From Mermis nigrescens (Eukaryota; Nematoda; Enoplea; Mermithida; Mermithidae): DNA of 64,000 nucleotides. Below, piece after piece: positions 36,166-49,171 of the stretch. The stretch covers positions 1-64,000 of the forward strand of contig JAVLUZ010000165.1 of assembly GCA_036768485.1 (NCBI GenBank). Direction: 5' to 3'. Made by a program: the position numbers and the translations under genes. The notes under the pieces are model-generated. The model searched no databases and was not told where the DNA came from. It worked only from the letters and a program-made list of their open reading frames with translations. Numbering within the stretch: position 1 is the first letter of the stretch; each line of letters begins with the position of its first letter.

Positions 36166-37944
36166 GAAACTCTCTCCGAAGCTCACGTGAGATTATGGTA
36201 TTCCAAAAAAGCTCGTTAAAAATACAGTTTAACAGTTTTGTGTGTAAAGACTCATAAAATCAGACTTAGATTCAAAGTTGAACGAGTTTTCATCTAAGTC
36301 GAGACGTATTCAAAGTCGAAATAGGAATATTTCCGGGATAATTTTAAAAATAATGGCTGACATGACATAGTTTGTCATAAAAATGAAAATTTGATAATTG
36401 AGCGGATTTGAAATGAACCAATGAGATTTTTTGACATAAAGCTGCACTACCGATCATTCCACTTGGCCGATACGACTTATTTTTTTGTGAATATTAAAAA
36501 TGATTACTATGTTTAATTTTTGGCTGAAAATGTCAGAAAAACCAACTTGTTTCCCCAAAAATTTAAGGTACGTCATTACTTTCTGACTTTTGGGAGATGA
36601 TGAACGACCAACTTTGGATGGGGGATTCCCGTAAACCAACCCGATTACATGTTTGCTACTTGTTATTTCGTCGATTACTCTTATGTTTCCGTAAAGATGA
36701 AAAATGGATCAATAAGCTAAATATAAATGGGCATGCTATATTTTTAAGTTGGTTTTTTAAGTTACGGTGGTACTTTTTACGATCCAACCTGGCCTATTTG
36801 CCATTTTTTGTAAGGATGAAAGAGTGATCAGATCAGTAAGTGCAATTGAAGCGAATTTTTTTCCGAACTTCCGCTGTTTTACCGGCAATTCCGTATGGTT
36901 ATTTTTTTTGTATGGAGAAAAAATTTTTCGTTAAGTGGAATCCATATGGGCCTTTAAGATTTTCAAATTGTGTGATTTATCGCTGTTCTAACTACCATTC
37001 CATGTAGCCGATTGGCATTATTTTTCCGTAAGGATAGAAAATTGATTAGTGAAAAGTAGTGGATCTATGATAGTCCTAAAGGCTGTATCTAAACTTTCAC
37101 AAAAACAAAAAATAGGTTTCAAAGTTTGCCTAATGTGCGAATTAGCGTTTTAAGGCGTTTTACAGTTTTTAGTTTCATGTACAATCACTTTTGGTTCAAT
37201 ATTTTCCACGAAATATAGATATTCTCGACGATCTTAGCGAAAAAAATCATTAGATTTCTATGAGTTCAGCGAAAATGGGGCACAAAGCGCCGAAAAATTT
37301 TTGAAATGTAGACTGAAGGACATAATCTTGATTTGTTGTTGTATTTCCTGTCTTTGTAGCATTTGATACTATGCGTCGAAAAGTTTTTCAAAGGAAGAAA
37401 TCTACATTTAAATAGTTGTTTCTGCTATTCATTGCGTATTACAGATCGATTTTTTACCTCAGCAAAGGTTTAATGGGGCGGGCGGTCGTTCTCATATACG
37501 TTTTAAATCCGCCTAGTGAAATTCAAATAGTCTATTTCGATTTAACCTACCGTAGTACTGTCGACTATCATTCCTGTTCGACTTGTCTTACTTTTTTCGT
37601 AAAGATAAATAATCGATCAGTGAATGGAATCGAAATGAGGCTATAAAATTTTTAAATTGTTTTTTGGCGTACCGTTGCGCTACTGATCACACCTGAGCAA
37701 TAACAAAAAAAGCCTTAGCCCTCCAAATTTAGTGTTCATAAAGGTTGGTTGGTCCGTTTCTGGGTTGAAAGTGGAATAAGAGATTCGTTTCAAAGTCTGT
37801 CGCGTCCAATTTTGTCATTCGATTCTGGAATTAAGCCACTTGATTCTGGGGTTCTGTGAAATCAGTTGAATAATTGTTGTCAACCTAAAAATTTCAATTA
37901 GTATATATTTAAATTTATCTTATAATAATCATGAAAATTTTCAG

Positions 37945-39227
37945 GTTACGCCGTCGACAGGTCTGTCGACTGGGCCATCGACTGGCCCGCAAGGCCTGGA
38001 TAGTTAAGAAATTTCGTCTTGGAAATCTGATGCGATGCAGAGTTTTGCTCTGTTTTTGAAGAAACAAGTGGTTCATAAGTACTCAGACCAGCAGATTCGT
38101 GAGAGAATTCTCGGTATTGAGAAAAAGATGGCGAGTTATTTCAAGACAAGATCTACTGTGATAAAAATTATGCTTTCGTATAGCAAGTGCATTCGAAATA
38201 TTGTGGAATCTATCGAAAATCTTTGTGGTAGATTCGATGTTACTGCGGATGTTTATTCCAGAGTTTTGTGCGAGTGTTATTCTAAGAATGCTTATCACAT
38301 TGCTTTTTCCGAACCGTATAGTTTCGATTATTCAAATAAATTTTATACGGATGTTTTTTTCTGGACAGTTGTACTGTAACGGCAAAGTCGTCTGTTCTAG
38401 TAACAATGATTTTGTTAACGCTGATAGTTCTCTATTTCGCTCCGCTTTAAATAATAATTGTAATCGTATAGAAGCGGATAGTAATTTACCTGGATATTTA
38501 CTTAGTTCGTTACCTAGTGTTCTACCTAGTACACATTATAGTGGGGTCAATGATTATAGCTTAGAACCTAGTACGAGTAATAGTTCGAATATTGGTTATA
38601 CTTTGGACAATTCTAGTTTTGTTTCTGGTTGTGCAAAGACGGATGTTGTTAGGAGCGACTTATTCAATAGAGAGGAAGGTGTTTCGCGGAAAAGGAGAAA
38701 TGATTCGGTTTTATATTGTGTTAACAATAATTTACAAGTGAAAAAGCGGAAAATCAGCAAAAAATTGGAGAAGTTAAAGGAATTTCTTGATGCGAACATT
38801 GAAAAGTCTGATGACGAAGATGAAACTGCAAATGTTAATGCATGGAGGCGTGGGAAAAGAAGACTTTGTGATGCTGATTGTCAGTTCCCGAATGTTTGGG
38901 CGTTAAGATTGCATTGTTTGTTGAAGGACTTGTGTAAAGAAAACCTTAGGTTTCATGATATTCGACGCATTTTGTATTGTTGGGATAATTGTAGTTGTTG
39001 TGATGCGGATTGGAAGTTAGAATGCAATTTAGGCGACGAGTGTAGCAATCTTTTAAAGTTGTTGGAAAATGTAGCTTGTCACTTTCCTATTGTTCGCAAT
39101 ATTCTTCGGTATGTTTATTGTTTAAGAAAATGTATGCGCTGGATTTCTGATACAGAACAGGCAGGTATCAAGGGTAATTATGGTTTATTTTGCAAGCTTA
39201 TAACTTTAAATGGGAAAAGTTTACCAG
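37945..39227 (+). pseudogene. Helitron protein, N-terminal block (before the Gypsy insertion)
   Basis: Opens after the acceptor TTTTCAG. A Ser/Thr/Gly/Pro segment (STGLSTGPSTGPQG) is followed by an in-frame TAA (38005-38007), then by MQSFALFLKKQVVHKYSDQQ at 38035 in the same frame. A one-base shift in the T run at about 38355-38362 moves the reading to the frame that runs on to 39227. This second part is Ser/Asn-rich, then has a basic patch (KRKISKKLEKLKEF) and a Cys-rich region around CWDNCSCCDADWKLEC. The last codons before the Gypsy element read on in frame into the sequence after its right LTR. Family: N-terminal region of animal Helitron proteins, function undefined. Confidence 0.6.
39224..39227. 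repeat. Target site duplication CCAG, left copy
   Basis: CCAG directly before the left LTR matches CCAG at 54648-54651 directly after the right LTR. Four bases is normal for Ty3/Gypsy integration. Confidence 0.85.
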
Positions 39228-40255
39228 TGTAAATATAGGGGTTCGCACTGTACCTACTGAATCAGTACAGATACGAACACGCCTAACATTTGCCTTTGGG
39301 ACTTACTTAGGTACCTAAGCCTGCTCTTAGCGCTGGTCCCAATCGCGTAGTCGCAGGGCAACTTCGATTCTTCTGGACCCTTGTAGACCTACGGCTTCGA
39401 CTCCCTCAGTCCTAATATAGCTGACTGCACTTTCCTCGGGAGTCTCAGCAGCTACGCCCTAGATCCTAAGATTACCTACCTAAAATCTCGGAATGCCGCG
39501 AAGGTCAGTTGACCTATCTCAACTCAGCTCAAGTTGATTAATTAACTTGTTTTCAAAGTTTACACTTGTCTTGAAATGTTTTTGGTTCCTAATGTACGTA
39601 GCACAATGAAATTTGAAAAACAACACCAACGAGCTCTAAGCTGATCAGCCATCATAAATAATTAAATAAGATTTTTGACCAATTTTGGGTTGAGAGAAGA
39701 ATATTGAATTTTGAACAAAATAAATAATTGAAAGTATTCACCTTTTCCAATCCACCAAAATAACAGAAATCCTCGACGCAGGAAGCCGACCGACCTCACC
39801 CTCGATATATCAAATCCCTGGGTGGTTTTCTAATTTTATTCGATTATGTACACACGGCTACAAGCCGGGAACAACAACAAAATATCACTAATGGATAAAA
39901 CAAGCCGAACAACAATTTTGCTCAAAACGCAACTACATTATCCCATCATGGGATCATTACAGTAAAACGAAAACTTAAGACAAATTATCATTAAACTAAA
40001 ATTACTTTTTATCAATTCGAATATTCTAGAATGCAATATGCGGTAACACGTAAAACAATTACTATTAGCATATACTTAATTCTATTTTACCGGACAAGTA
40101 TCTAAATGATTTTGTAATGAAAATTAGGGATTTATTTGAGAACTGAAGGCATAGCCACGAGCTCACCCATCGCGCAGATGTCTACTCGCGATTGGCTATG
40201 TTAACCAAGGCATACGCGAACTAACAGTTCGCAATGTGTAACTCTCGCAGTTACA
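39228..40255 (-). repeat. Gypsy 3' LTR (left in the window)
   Basis: 1,028 bp, plus-strand start TGTAAATATAGGGGTTCGC and end CTCTCGCAGTTACA. Aligns along its full length with the right LTR, with scattered single-base differences. Just outside, on the minus strand, a short purine-rich piece (GTGGGTGAG) stands where the polypurine tract is expected. Confidence 0.92.
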
Positions 40256-40950
40256 CTCACCCACGTTTCGAAAAAAATTCGAAACACAGTAGCGAATTTT
40301 TTCGGGGGCTACCAGCGTCTACAACGCCTCAACATGAGCGAACGGAAAAAATAAAATAACAAAATAATAATAACACTAGCTGATGGTAACGTTTGTGCTC
40401 AACAACACTCTCAACAAAGCTAATTCCTGCTTCAGCTCATTAATTTACTTGAGCAACTCTTCCTTTCTTTTCCAACGAAGTTCTTGCGCCCTGAAGTTGT
40501 ACCTTTTTGCATGAATACTTCAGCGACTTTTGCCTTTCTTCAATTCCCGGGTAAGGAAATTTTTTGAGATGAAATAAGTTTGTAGATTGGGTGTTAAAGA
40601 ACTGTCCGTTAAAGAATTAGGATATGTTAATAGTAATAACGCTATTGAGCAATGATCTTAAGACACGAGATTATAAGTCACATAAGATCAATTATGCAAG
40701 AGCAAAAATTAAAGACAAAGACGAGAATTTAAACACGGGGTAAATTTAAAACAAGGAATGCAATTATGCGAGATTGACGAGAAAATAGCACCAGAAATCA
40801 AGAAATTACAATGATAAATGGACGCGAAAAATGTCGAACAAAAAGAAAATAACATGATGAAAAAAAATTCCGAGAATCCACACCTGGAAAAACGAAAAAC
40901 GAGCTGCTGGTTGAGACAATGGCTGGCAGCAGAGTTTATAACTTCGAACT
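40256..40950. other. Gypsy 3' untranslated stretch
   Basis: Between the 3' LTR and the end of the unassigned 3' coding-like region. Contains the palindrome TTTCGAAAAAAATTCGAAA (about 40266). No coding signal seen. Confidence 0.5.
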
Positions 40951-43900
40951 TCAGAGTTCAATAGCAATCCCGATAATTGGGTTTCGATGCACAGGATTTG
41001 CCGCTGGCATCACAGGAAAAATTTGCGGTTGGAGTCTGTTGTCACGGCACATGTTCAAACAATCCCTATCCCGATATGGCAATGGGGCACGTGCACATAA
41101 ATGTTCACGTAATCTACAATGCAGATTGACAGGTCGATCATCTTCCTTGTCATCATCAGAGTCAGCGTAACAATGCGGCGTCTGGGCCCTTACAGCGTAA
41201 GGCTCTGGGGTAAAACTGTACAAATGGCTGCAAGGCAATTTGTGTGAATGTTCCTTGGATTGAGGAACAGGCCACGGTTGTGGTAATAAAGGTTCTCATC
41301 GAGGTGGTGGCTGCAAATAGTCATGGCCGGGTGCACAGCCTTGCTGCGATGTTGGGTAAAACAATTGATCCTGCTGATGACGTGGTCGAGATTGTTGGCG
41401 AACCTGATGAGTTTCACGATTTGGTTGCAATTGTTGACAATAACTCGTAGCGGCTGCTGCTGTTGCAAGTGCAACATATGTCCAGCATGTGCCTGCAAAT
41501 ATGATTCGAACGTGAGTGTGAAGCCAAATACTGTTTTGGCTGCATTGAAGCCTGCAAACGCGATTGCGTTTGCAAATGTGATTTTGTTTGTGATTGTGAT
41601 TTTGATTGGGAGCGCAGCTGCAATTGGGAGTGCAATTGCCTGGAGGATTGCGGATCTTGCCGCCTAGCGCCCCTGTGGCTAGCACTCTGCTTGCAGTTTT
41701 GCGCGCACTTATGCTCAGATGAGCTGTTTCACGCGGTTCTTTTTCTAAATTGGTTAAACGGCACAAGGTGCGCTGCGATTTTGAGTTGTAAAATTTGTTT
41801 AATTGCCAAAGATGTTCGTCTCCAGGCACTGCACAAATGCCTGATGCGACAGTGAGCAAACCAGTGCGATGCAGATGCGTCACTTGTTAGCGGAACTTTG
41901 GAGCAAGTGCTTCCCTTTGTGCTGTTCAATGACCATGCGCAACTCTTCGCATTGTGATTTGAGCCAGTATGGACAAATCGTCGTCTTGCCTTTCAAGGTT
42001 TGCCGTGAACCCACGTGGGTCTTGCAAAGAGGTTTGACATCCGTCCTTGCGGATTTTTTCCAAATCCGCTGACAATTTATGTTTTAGGTAGTAGGCCGAT
42101 TTTTGACGACCTTTGTACCAATCAAATTGCACTGGGACAGCAAATCCGGATTAGATTTTAAGTCAAATGGCTCAAATTGTGTGGTGCAATTCGGCCTGGT
42201 CTTCAATACGCTCAGCTCAGCCAATTCCAGGAACTCCAGAAAAGCTTCAACTGGCGCTGGTGTGTATGAGGGGCCGAGAAAAGCCACACACAGCATGCGA
42301 CACAGCTGCTCAACCATACACCAGGCTATGGCAGAACTGCCCATAGGCGAAAGCAAAAAATTGGAAACGTCTGTCCAGAAATTCCAAGAGCAGTTTTGCT
42401 TGCATAACATCCACTGATGAAAAAACCAGTAGTAGCCAATATTCCGCTTCATATTCAGCTTGGAATATGGCGGAAATTATCGAAAAGATCAATCATTTGT
42501 TGCATAGTGACCAGTAATGGTGCCATATGATCCAGTGCCGGGCACACTTGGTGCGGCAATACTTCGGGTCGGAATGTTCAGTGCTTGGCTATCAGTCTCA
42601 ACACTTGGTGTTTTGAGGTACTGGTGACTGACCAAGTATACTAACAGAACTTCATATAGCATCATTCCAGTAGTTATGAAAAATCGATTTCTCACAAAAT
42701 AATTGTCTGGGTAGTACAGACGTTGAAACATGCTCAGTTCTGTGATAAAATGCGGCATTTGGTCCACGGTCAACGTCTATTGCGGGTTGCGCGATTGTTG
42801 CCCAAACCAAAGGGCGCTGAGGTGCATCAGCTGTGGACAAATGTCGCAAATGGATTGCGATAAACGTTATTGTAGTGCACTTGTGCTGCATCTAACAGAT
42901 TGTCATACATCATAGTTCCTTCTCTGTCACCCAAATAGGTGCGCAGATCATGCAAAACGTCAGGGACGATATAGCATGGCGGATCACGAGCTAATGTTTT
43001 GATTATTTGGAAAAAATGTGCCATATAACGAGAGCAATTGCGCTGTTGCGCATTTTGTTCGGCTGATGCTTGTTGACGAACAACTTCTACATGCGGAGGT
43101 GGTGTGTCATCTGCATTTGGCGGTATATTCAGGATACCCAGTGGCTGTACGCGCACGATTGGCATCCAATATACCTGCCGTTTTGGCAGTGGACGTTGGT
43201 GTCAAAAAGATTGCGCCTAGTTGTGTTTCAACCGTAACTTGCGATGCGACTGGTGGCGCAATTTGCGACGTGATTTGCGTCAATAGCGCAGCTTGCATTG
43301 CCTCTTGGGGTGGCAGCGTAGGTTGCCTTTGCAGTTTTGCAAGGTCAAGATTTCAGTCATTGTAATGTCCGTCATATGTGCCAGGTATTGTGTGTTGTTC
43401 CTCCCAGTCAGACTGCAGCGCTGGTAAAGGGAACAATTGCAGAGCATCCATCAACGCGTGCGACAGAGTCGCGAGCAATTGTGAAGCAATCACTTGCGTT
43501 GCGGTGATGCGATTCCGGTAATGCGATTACAAGGCGTCCCATTGGTGAGGACGACAAGTTTGCTTGCTCAGTGGTCACTGATGAGTCTGATTCCAACCAT
43601 CGGAGTTTCAATTTGCGATTCGGCTTGCAAAACAGTCGCAGTGGCCGGTGTAGATGTGATGACAGTGGCTGGTTTGGGAACAGTTGCTACAGACGGGCCC
43701 AGCTGCAAGCTGGCATCATCCTGCAACTTATGTACCACTAGGTACGGGCTTTCCCAAACAGTGTCGTGCGATGGCGTCTCTGCCATTGCGGTAACCACGG
43801 TAGCTGCGGCTATGGCCGCTTCAGGCTGGGACATGGCGTGTAGAAGTCTTCAGGCTCAACAACCTCTTTGCCATGAGGAATCTACATTGGGCTTCAACCG

Positions 43901-44865
43901 CCGAGCTGGTTGATTGGCCCTGCAATGACGTATTGGATACAACGGACATCGCACTTTCTTTTTCTTTGGGCCTTTTTTGACGCATTTTTCGTCGTCTTTA
44001 AAAGAAAAAGGCAACGGTTTTCTGTCTTCCGTGATTCAATTATTATCCGAGCAAACTTCCATCAATATGAAAACATTGATGGTAATCAATGGATCCAACG
44101 CCATATAGACTTGCATGGCGTATGTGAGCCTTAGGCTCCACGCCTGACCCCAATTGTCAGGGTCATTGTCATCGATGAACATATCGAAGAAGAACTCGGC
44201 CAATTGCTTCAACTTGTGCGAATGGGCTTTGATGCCTATGATGGCCAGTAAAAGTTTTGTGCTTTACTAAATATGTTAATGAATTATTGCCGAAAAAGGA
44301 TTTTTCCAATGCATATTTTGGCGAATTTCGGCATCAGGAATGGCCAAAATTTCTTCAAACGTGGGTCCGTACATGTGAAAATATGCGAGACGGTCCTGCA
44401 ATGGGTCATGGCACACTAGCCGTACGTCCGTGAGAGACGTTGCTAGCAATTGGTGCAACCCGAACGGAGGCTTGGGAAAGCATGACACGTCCCATGCAAA
44501 AAATATGGCCGAATGCGCTGGCCAGCATAATATAACGGACAAATGGGCCGTTTTTGTCCGGATACGATGGGACAAAATTGTTTGAAATGGTCTTCCCAGT
44601 CCATATAATTTATGTCTTTTTGGTCATTTACAAACTCAGAATCGTAGCCTAAGGACAATGTGCCATTTATTAAGTTTGAAGGCTGCAGCAAAGCCAACAT
44701 GGCCTCAAACGATTGTTGCTCATTGGTGACGAGCACAGTAGGGAGTATATTCCGTTTTGGCACACGAAGGGTAGCCAGCGGAAGACGCCCAAAAGTGTTG
44801 GCCCACCAAAGTTCTTGGTTATTTACGCGCTTATCTATGGTACTTAGCTTCGTTGCGGTGCTCAT
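40951..44865 (-). pseudogene. Unassigned ORF3 region of the Gypsy element
   Basis: A long stretch of coding-like sequence in shifting minus-strand frames, starting MSTATKLSTIDKRVNNQELW just after the pol end. In order: a globular-looking part (44865 to about 44276, with a frameshift near 44480), more globular sequence to about 44040, a short basic patch, an Ala/Thr/Gln/Pro-rich part (43834-43110), a part with HFFQIIKTLARDPPCYIVPD near 42960-43010, further Cys/Trp-containing sequence (42890-41930), a Gln/Asn/His-rich repeat (41640-41530), and a tail with ADSDDDKEDDRPV near 41130-41170 ending at 40951. I recognise no family. I saw no clear envelope features (no signal peptide, fusion or membrane segment), but frameshifts could hide them. 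Confidence 0.55.
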
Positions 44866-44991
44866 ATTTTATTGGTTTTATACTTAGTGCTTCTAACTCG
44901 TCAACGCGCTCATCGTCATTCTGCGGCAATGGGTTTGGGAAGTTCAACCGCCGTGAGGCAGCCACTTCCTCCATTGCCACGCAAAACTCAT

Positions 44992-45980
44992 CTAGGTTTG
45001 TTGGGTCGCGGCCTTGGAATGAAAATCGGCGACTAGCTGACTCCAGGAGCGCCGCTTTGCAAGGGGCACCTTCCTCAGCCATGGGTCTGCAAAAGGGAAA
45101 ACATCAGATAATGGTACTGCATGTGCAGTTTTAGAGCCATTTAACAAACATACTGGCGCGCAGTCCCTTAATTTTCTTTCCCTGCCCGGTAAGTCCAGAA
45201 AACTTATCACTACTGCTGGGGCAAGAGGGCGATGTGGTAACTTTACCAACACGAAATCACCAGGGACATATGCGTGCTTCTCGGCAATTAAGTCCGAGTA
45301 TGGTAGTTTGGGCTCTGGTAACAGTCTATTCCGATGAACATGATGCGTAATTAACGGATTATAGACATAAGTGATTTTTGCAGTTTCCGGCGTAGGTAAG
45401 GCAACAATGCGATAAGGACCTACACGTTTAGGTGAGAGTTTACCGATTTCAGGTTGAATTACCGATGTATTATTAAGATAGACGATATCCGAGACAGAGA
45501 AATTAGTTGCGGTGACAGCTTTGTCATATTGCGATTTTTGCTGCTTACGCGCTTGAGCTAAATTTTTAGACGCGATTTCATGCAGATCTTGCAAAGTCAG
45601 CTTTAAATCGATGACATACTTTTCCGCAATAGGTTGTAAATTCGGATTTATCGTGAAGTCATTTATGAGTAAAGTATCGAGAGGAAATGCAGGCTCGCGA
45701 CCATACAGCATTTCAAAAGGTGAAATATTTGTTGATGCTTGAGGAGTCGCGCGATACGCGAACAACGCAAATGGCAAAAACTGCTCCCAATCATACTCAT
45801 TTCTAGCACTCAATTTGGATAGACCGTCAATAAGAGTTTGGTTATAACGTTCCACAAGACCATCACACTGGGGGTGATATGGGGTCGTAAAAATTTTTTG
45901 AACGTTTAATAATTTACAGACTTCCGAAATTAGGGCAGATGTAAAATTTGAACCCTGATCTGTTAAAAATTTTTGGGAAC
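44992..45980 (-). pseudogene. Gypsy integrase, C-terminal half
   Basis: Joined to the N-terminal half by a one-base frameshift in the T run at about 45967-45971. The segment with the second catalytic Asp (motif TDQG) lies at about 45945-45960 in the shifted frame, and the catalytic Glu lies in the ERYNQT motif at about 45852. Then come a conserved AYRATPQAST/SPFEMLYGR segment and a C-terminal part with the GPYRI motif (a GPY/F-type module) and HVHRNRLLP. Function in an intact element: insertion of the cDNA into the genome. The end at 44992 overlaps a short +1-frame ORF (45082-44831). Confidence 0.85.
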
Positions 45981-46982
45981 TCCATAACGTGGGATAATTT
46001 CTCTGAGCAAAAGATTTGCGATAGTTGTTGCTTTTATGTCAGAAACAGCAAAAGCTTCCACGTATTTGGTAAAATAATCCATAAAAACTACGATTTGGTC
46101 ATTTCCGGAGGGAGATCGCGGCATATGCAAGCAATCACATGCAATAAGTTCGAAAGGCGCGGATACTTCGATTGGTTGCAATGGAACAGATGTAGAATTT
46201 AATGCGACCTTACGTTGTAAGCACACATCACAATTCCTACACCACGCGATCACATCATTTTCCATGCGTGGCCACCAATAACGCATTTGCATGGCGGGTA
46301 GAATTTTACGCAATGAAAAATGTGCTCCAAAAATAGAGTCATGAAATTTGGTTAATATGAAACGACGCAATGATTTTGGTATTACTATTTGATGCACGAT
46401 GGTAGGCAAACGCTTAGGTTGAAAACGACAAAAAAGAATATTGTTTACGAGAAAAAATTCGTCATGATATTTTTTTGTTGTTAAATCATTCAACGCGATG
46501 CGAATTTTATGTAATTTGTCATTGGCACGTTGCTCTGCGAGTAAACGCGCAGGCGTTAGCATTTCCGCTTTTTCTGCATCAGTAAGTTGAATGCGTTCGC
46601 AAAACGTAGGAGGTTTAGCATTAGTTGGATCAATAGGTGCATTAGGATTATTAGTTGGTGCATTAGGAGTATTATCGCGCGGTCGGTCAGGTGGGACCGG
46701 TTTGTCCTCGGATTCAGAATCTTCCGAGTCTAAATTCGCGATATTAACGATATTTTTGTGCTCAAGTTTATATTTGCGTTCTGCATGATCGTATTTAGGA
46801 TGTCGTGATAAAAGATCCGCTGCGCAGTTATATGCGCCAGGAACATACACAATATCATATTCATACTCCTGTAATTTGAGACCCCAGCGGCGTAAACGAC
46901 TCGATGGGTCTTTTACGTTTACGAGCCAGGTTAGCGCTTGATGATCGGTTTCGACAATGAATTTTTTACCATATAGATAGTG
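45963..46982 (-). pseudogene. Gypsy RNase H end and integrase N-terminal half
   Basis: In the same frame as the RNase H piece but separated from it by a TGA at 46983-46985. It first holds the last RNase H Asp (VETDHQAL, about 46930-46960). Numbering from MYVPGAYN at 46850, a linker rich in Asp/Pro/Asn is followed by the integrase zinc finger (H170, H177, C207, C210; motif CRNCDVC) and the first catalytic Asp (D239 in ACDCLHMP). It ends at a frameshift after YGVPK. Confidence 0.87.
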
Positions 46983-47578
46983 TCAATAATGCTTGATGGC
47001 CCACACCACTGCTAGCGCTTCCTTTTCCGAAGTAGCATAATTACATTTGGCAGAATTTAGCACGCGACTAGCGTAGCTAAGAATAAAACGATTTTTTGAC
47101 GGTAAATGTTTTTGAGTCAAAATAGCACCTAACGCATAGTTACTTGCATCAGTTGTTAAAATAAATTGGTGCTCTTCGTCGAATTTTGGTAATTGCAAAA
47201 TAGGTGGAGATGTAAATGCTTTTTAAGAAGCTCAAAAGCAGTTTGGTGTTCGGCCTTCCAGCAAAATTCGACATCTTTGCGAAGAAGATGGAATAACGGT
47301 TTAGCGATTTTAGCGAGATCTTTAACAAATTTCTTAAACCATTGGACTAAGCCAAGGAATTTTTGCAAAGATTTAACGGTTTTTGGTACGGGAAACGCGA
47401 CTAAATCTGCGACTTTAGACATGTCAGGAGCGATGCCCAGCAAACTTATACTATGGCCGAGAAATTTTACTTTGGCATGAGCAAGATGGCATTTATCAGG
47501 TTTAACCCATAAGTTCGCGTTTTGAAGTGCAATGAAAACATTTTCAAGATCTTTTAAATGTTCTTTGAATGTGCGCAA
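46983..47578 (-). pseudogene. Gypsy RT thumb and RNase H
   Basis: Two overlapping frames. The first (47578-47156) holds the end of RT with VKFLGHSIS and the LQKFLGLVQWFKKFV segment that precedes RNase H. The second (47198-46983) holds RNase H with TTDASNYALGAIL (Asp 17) and the SEKEALAVVWAI helix (Glu 60). A frameshift near 47170-47220 and the TGA at 46983 break it. Removes the RNA strand during reverse transcription in an intact copy. Confidence 0.87.
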
Positions 47579-48681
47579 AAAATGATTATATCATCGATAT
47601 AAACAAGGCAAGATTTCCAGTTGAGACCTGCGAGCACAAGCTCCATTAGCCTCTGAAAATCTGCGGGCGCATTTTTTAAACCAAAAGGTAAGACTTCAAA
47701 TTCGTAATGACCAACAGGGCATATAAATGCAGTTTTTCGCGAGATTCTATTATTGAGAGGAATTTGCCAATAACCGGATTTTAGATCTAACGTGCTAAAA
47801 TATGCGGCAGAGCCTAAGGTATCAAAATAATCGTCGAGTTGAGGAAGAGGATATACTTGCGTTTTAGTTACGTCATTTAAACGGCGATAATCGACAACAG
47901 GTCTTAGGGAACCGTCCTTTTTTCCTATGAGAAACAATGGACTAGCCCATGGACTGGTCGTAGGCCGAATAATTTTGTCAGCAAGCATTTCATTAATGAT
48001 TTTTTGCATAGATTCTCTTCTAGAATGCTCAACACGGTAAGTTTTTCCAACCACGGGCGGATTATCCCCAGTATCAATATGATGTTTCATCAAAGGGGTA
48101 CGTCCGAGAGGCTCATTTTTTAACGCAAAAATAGAGTCATATTTTAGACAAAGTTCACGAATTTGTTGCTGTTGCCGAGAATCAACGGCGGAGCCATTTA
48201 AAGCTTTATTAATTGACGCGAAAAGTTCAGGTGTCCTATCATCAAAATTTGCGACATGAGACACAACTTCAGCGTCAGAGGTTAAAGAACCTATAATATC
48301 GCCAGAGTCGATGCGAATTGGCGCTTTAGAGATGTTACAAACGCGAACAGGAATTATAGGTTGCGATGCATCGACTATGGATGGAGCAACAAAAAGTGAA
48401 GTTTTTTCCATGAAATCGGAATTTGGTTCGAATAAAGCGATATCAAAATCACAAGAACCATGACTTATATAACCAGGTGTTATTAATTCATGACGAGGTT
48501 GTATAATTACAGGCTCAGGCAGCAAAACATGCACACACACAACACCAGAAGTAGTCGTGTTGGGTTTTGCGCGAAATTGAATTTTTTCAGATGATGATAA
48601 TAAATTAATTTTTATGCCATTTATGAAAGCACAACGCTCAATAGGATTAACCCACATTGAATGCGGCTTCACAGAAATCAT
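47554..48681 (-). pseudogene. Gypsy reverse transcriptase
   Basis: 375-residue open frame. Residues 1-190 cover the protease-RT linker. RT motifs: RPTTSPWASPLFLIGKKDGS (239-258), RPVVDYRRLND (260-270), FSTLDLKSGYWQIPL (295-309, Asp 299), LPFGLKNAPADFQRLM (331-346) and the catalytic box YIDD at 361-364. All three catalytic Asp are present. The frame is lost at both ends: the start overlaps the protease in another frame (shift near 48650-48680) and the end shifts at about 47560. Synthesises element cDNA in an intact copy. Confidence 0.92.
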
Positions 48682-49171
48682 ATCCCAAGAGCATGTCTTC
48701 CGGCAAATGGTCTATGATAGCTACTATTGTAGAGATAGATTGCTCAGCGATAGTGATAGTCATGTTTACTTTATATCGTACGACTGCGGTTATTTCGCCT
48801 ACGCCATGAACAACTTGTGAGACTTGTTTAGGCGGTAAATTAAAACCAAGACGCAAAAATGCAGAGGTGGTCATCATGGTGACCTGTGAACCCGTATCAA
48901 TGAGAGCAGGCACGTCTATGCCATGAATATTAACGAGAATAGTGGGCAGATTTGTCCCAGCATGGCTTATGATCGGAATATTCGGATCAATGGTTTTAAT
49001 CGGAGGCGAATTTATTTGTTCATAAATCGCAAGACGACGCTGTAAGCGCTCGTACTCTTTGAGAAATTCTTGCGACGCGAATAATTTAGAACGCGCGCTA
49101 GTTTCTAGCCCTTTTGCAGTAACCGTGTTTACATCATTAGGAGACGTAAGGGTTGGCTGCGGTGGGGGCAA
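48647..49171 (-). pseudogene. Gypsy aspartic protease
   Basis: 174 residues. The active site is ALIDTGSQVTMM (Asp 92) and the flap/hydrophobic partner LPEDMLLGYDF is at 156-166, the usual retropepsin arrangement. The upstream part has a charged helix (EFLKEYERLQRRLAIYEQ). The frame extends upstream as Asn/Gln-rich sequence with a TGA near 49300, so it was once continuous with the end of gag. Downstream it passes to RT through a frameshift. Confidence 0.88.

Larger units (their letters stand above)
33640..37690. repeat. Degenerate dispersed repeat in the Helitron N-terminal introns
   Basis: Worn copies of a unit of about 150-200 bp occur near 33650, 33775, 33870-34060, 34735-34860, 36440, 36700-37060 and 37555-37680. 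Shared words are ACCGACCATTCCACTTGGCC, CGCCTTATTTTTTTGTAAAG, AAAAATTGATCAGTGA, GGAATCCAAATGGGCC and AGATTTTTAAATTG. A further copy lies at about 63280-63390, beyond the Helitron C-terminus. Exact borders are unclear. Confidence 0.6.

Noticed and set aside
40951..44865. Envelope gene of an errantivirus-like element
   Set aside because: No signal peptide, furin-like site, fusion peptide or membrane anchor could be seen in the surviving frames. It is kept as unassigned.
40919..45134. Plus-strand frames opposite the Gypsy 3' region (for example 41323-41667, 43018-43365, 43494-43913)
   Set aside because: Their composition mirrors the minus-strand coding-like sequence, they lack family features and they lie inside a minus-strand element.
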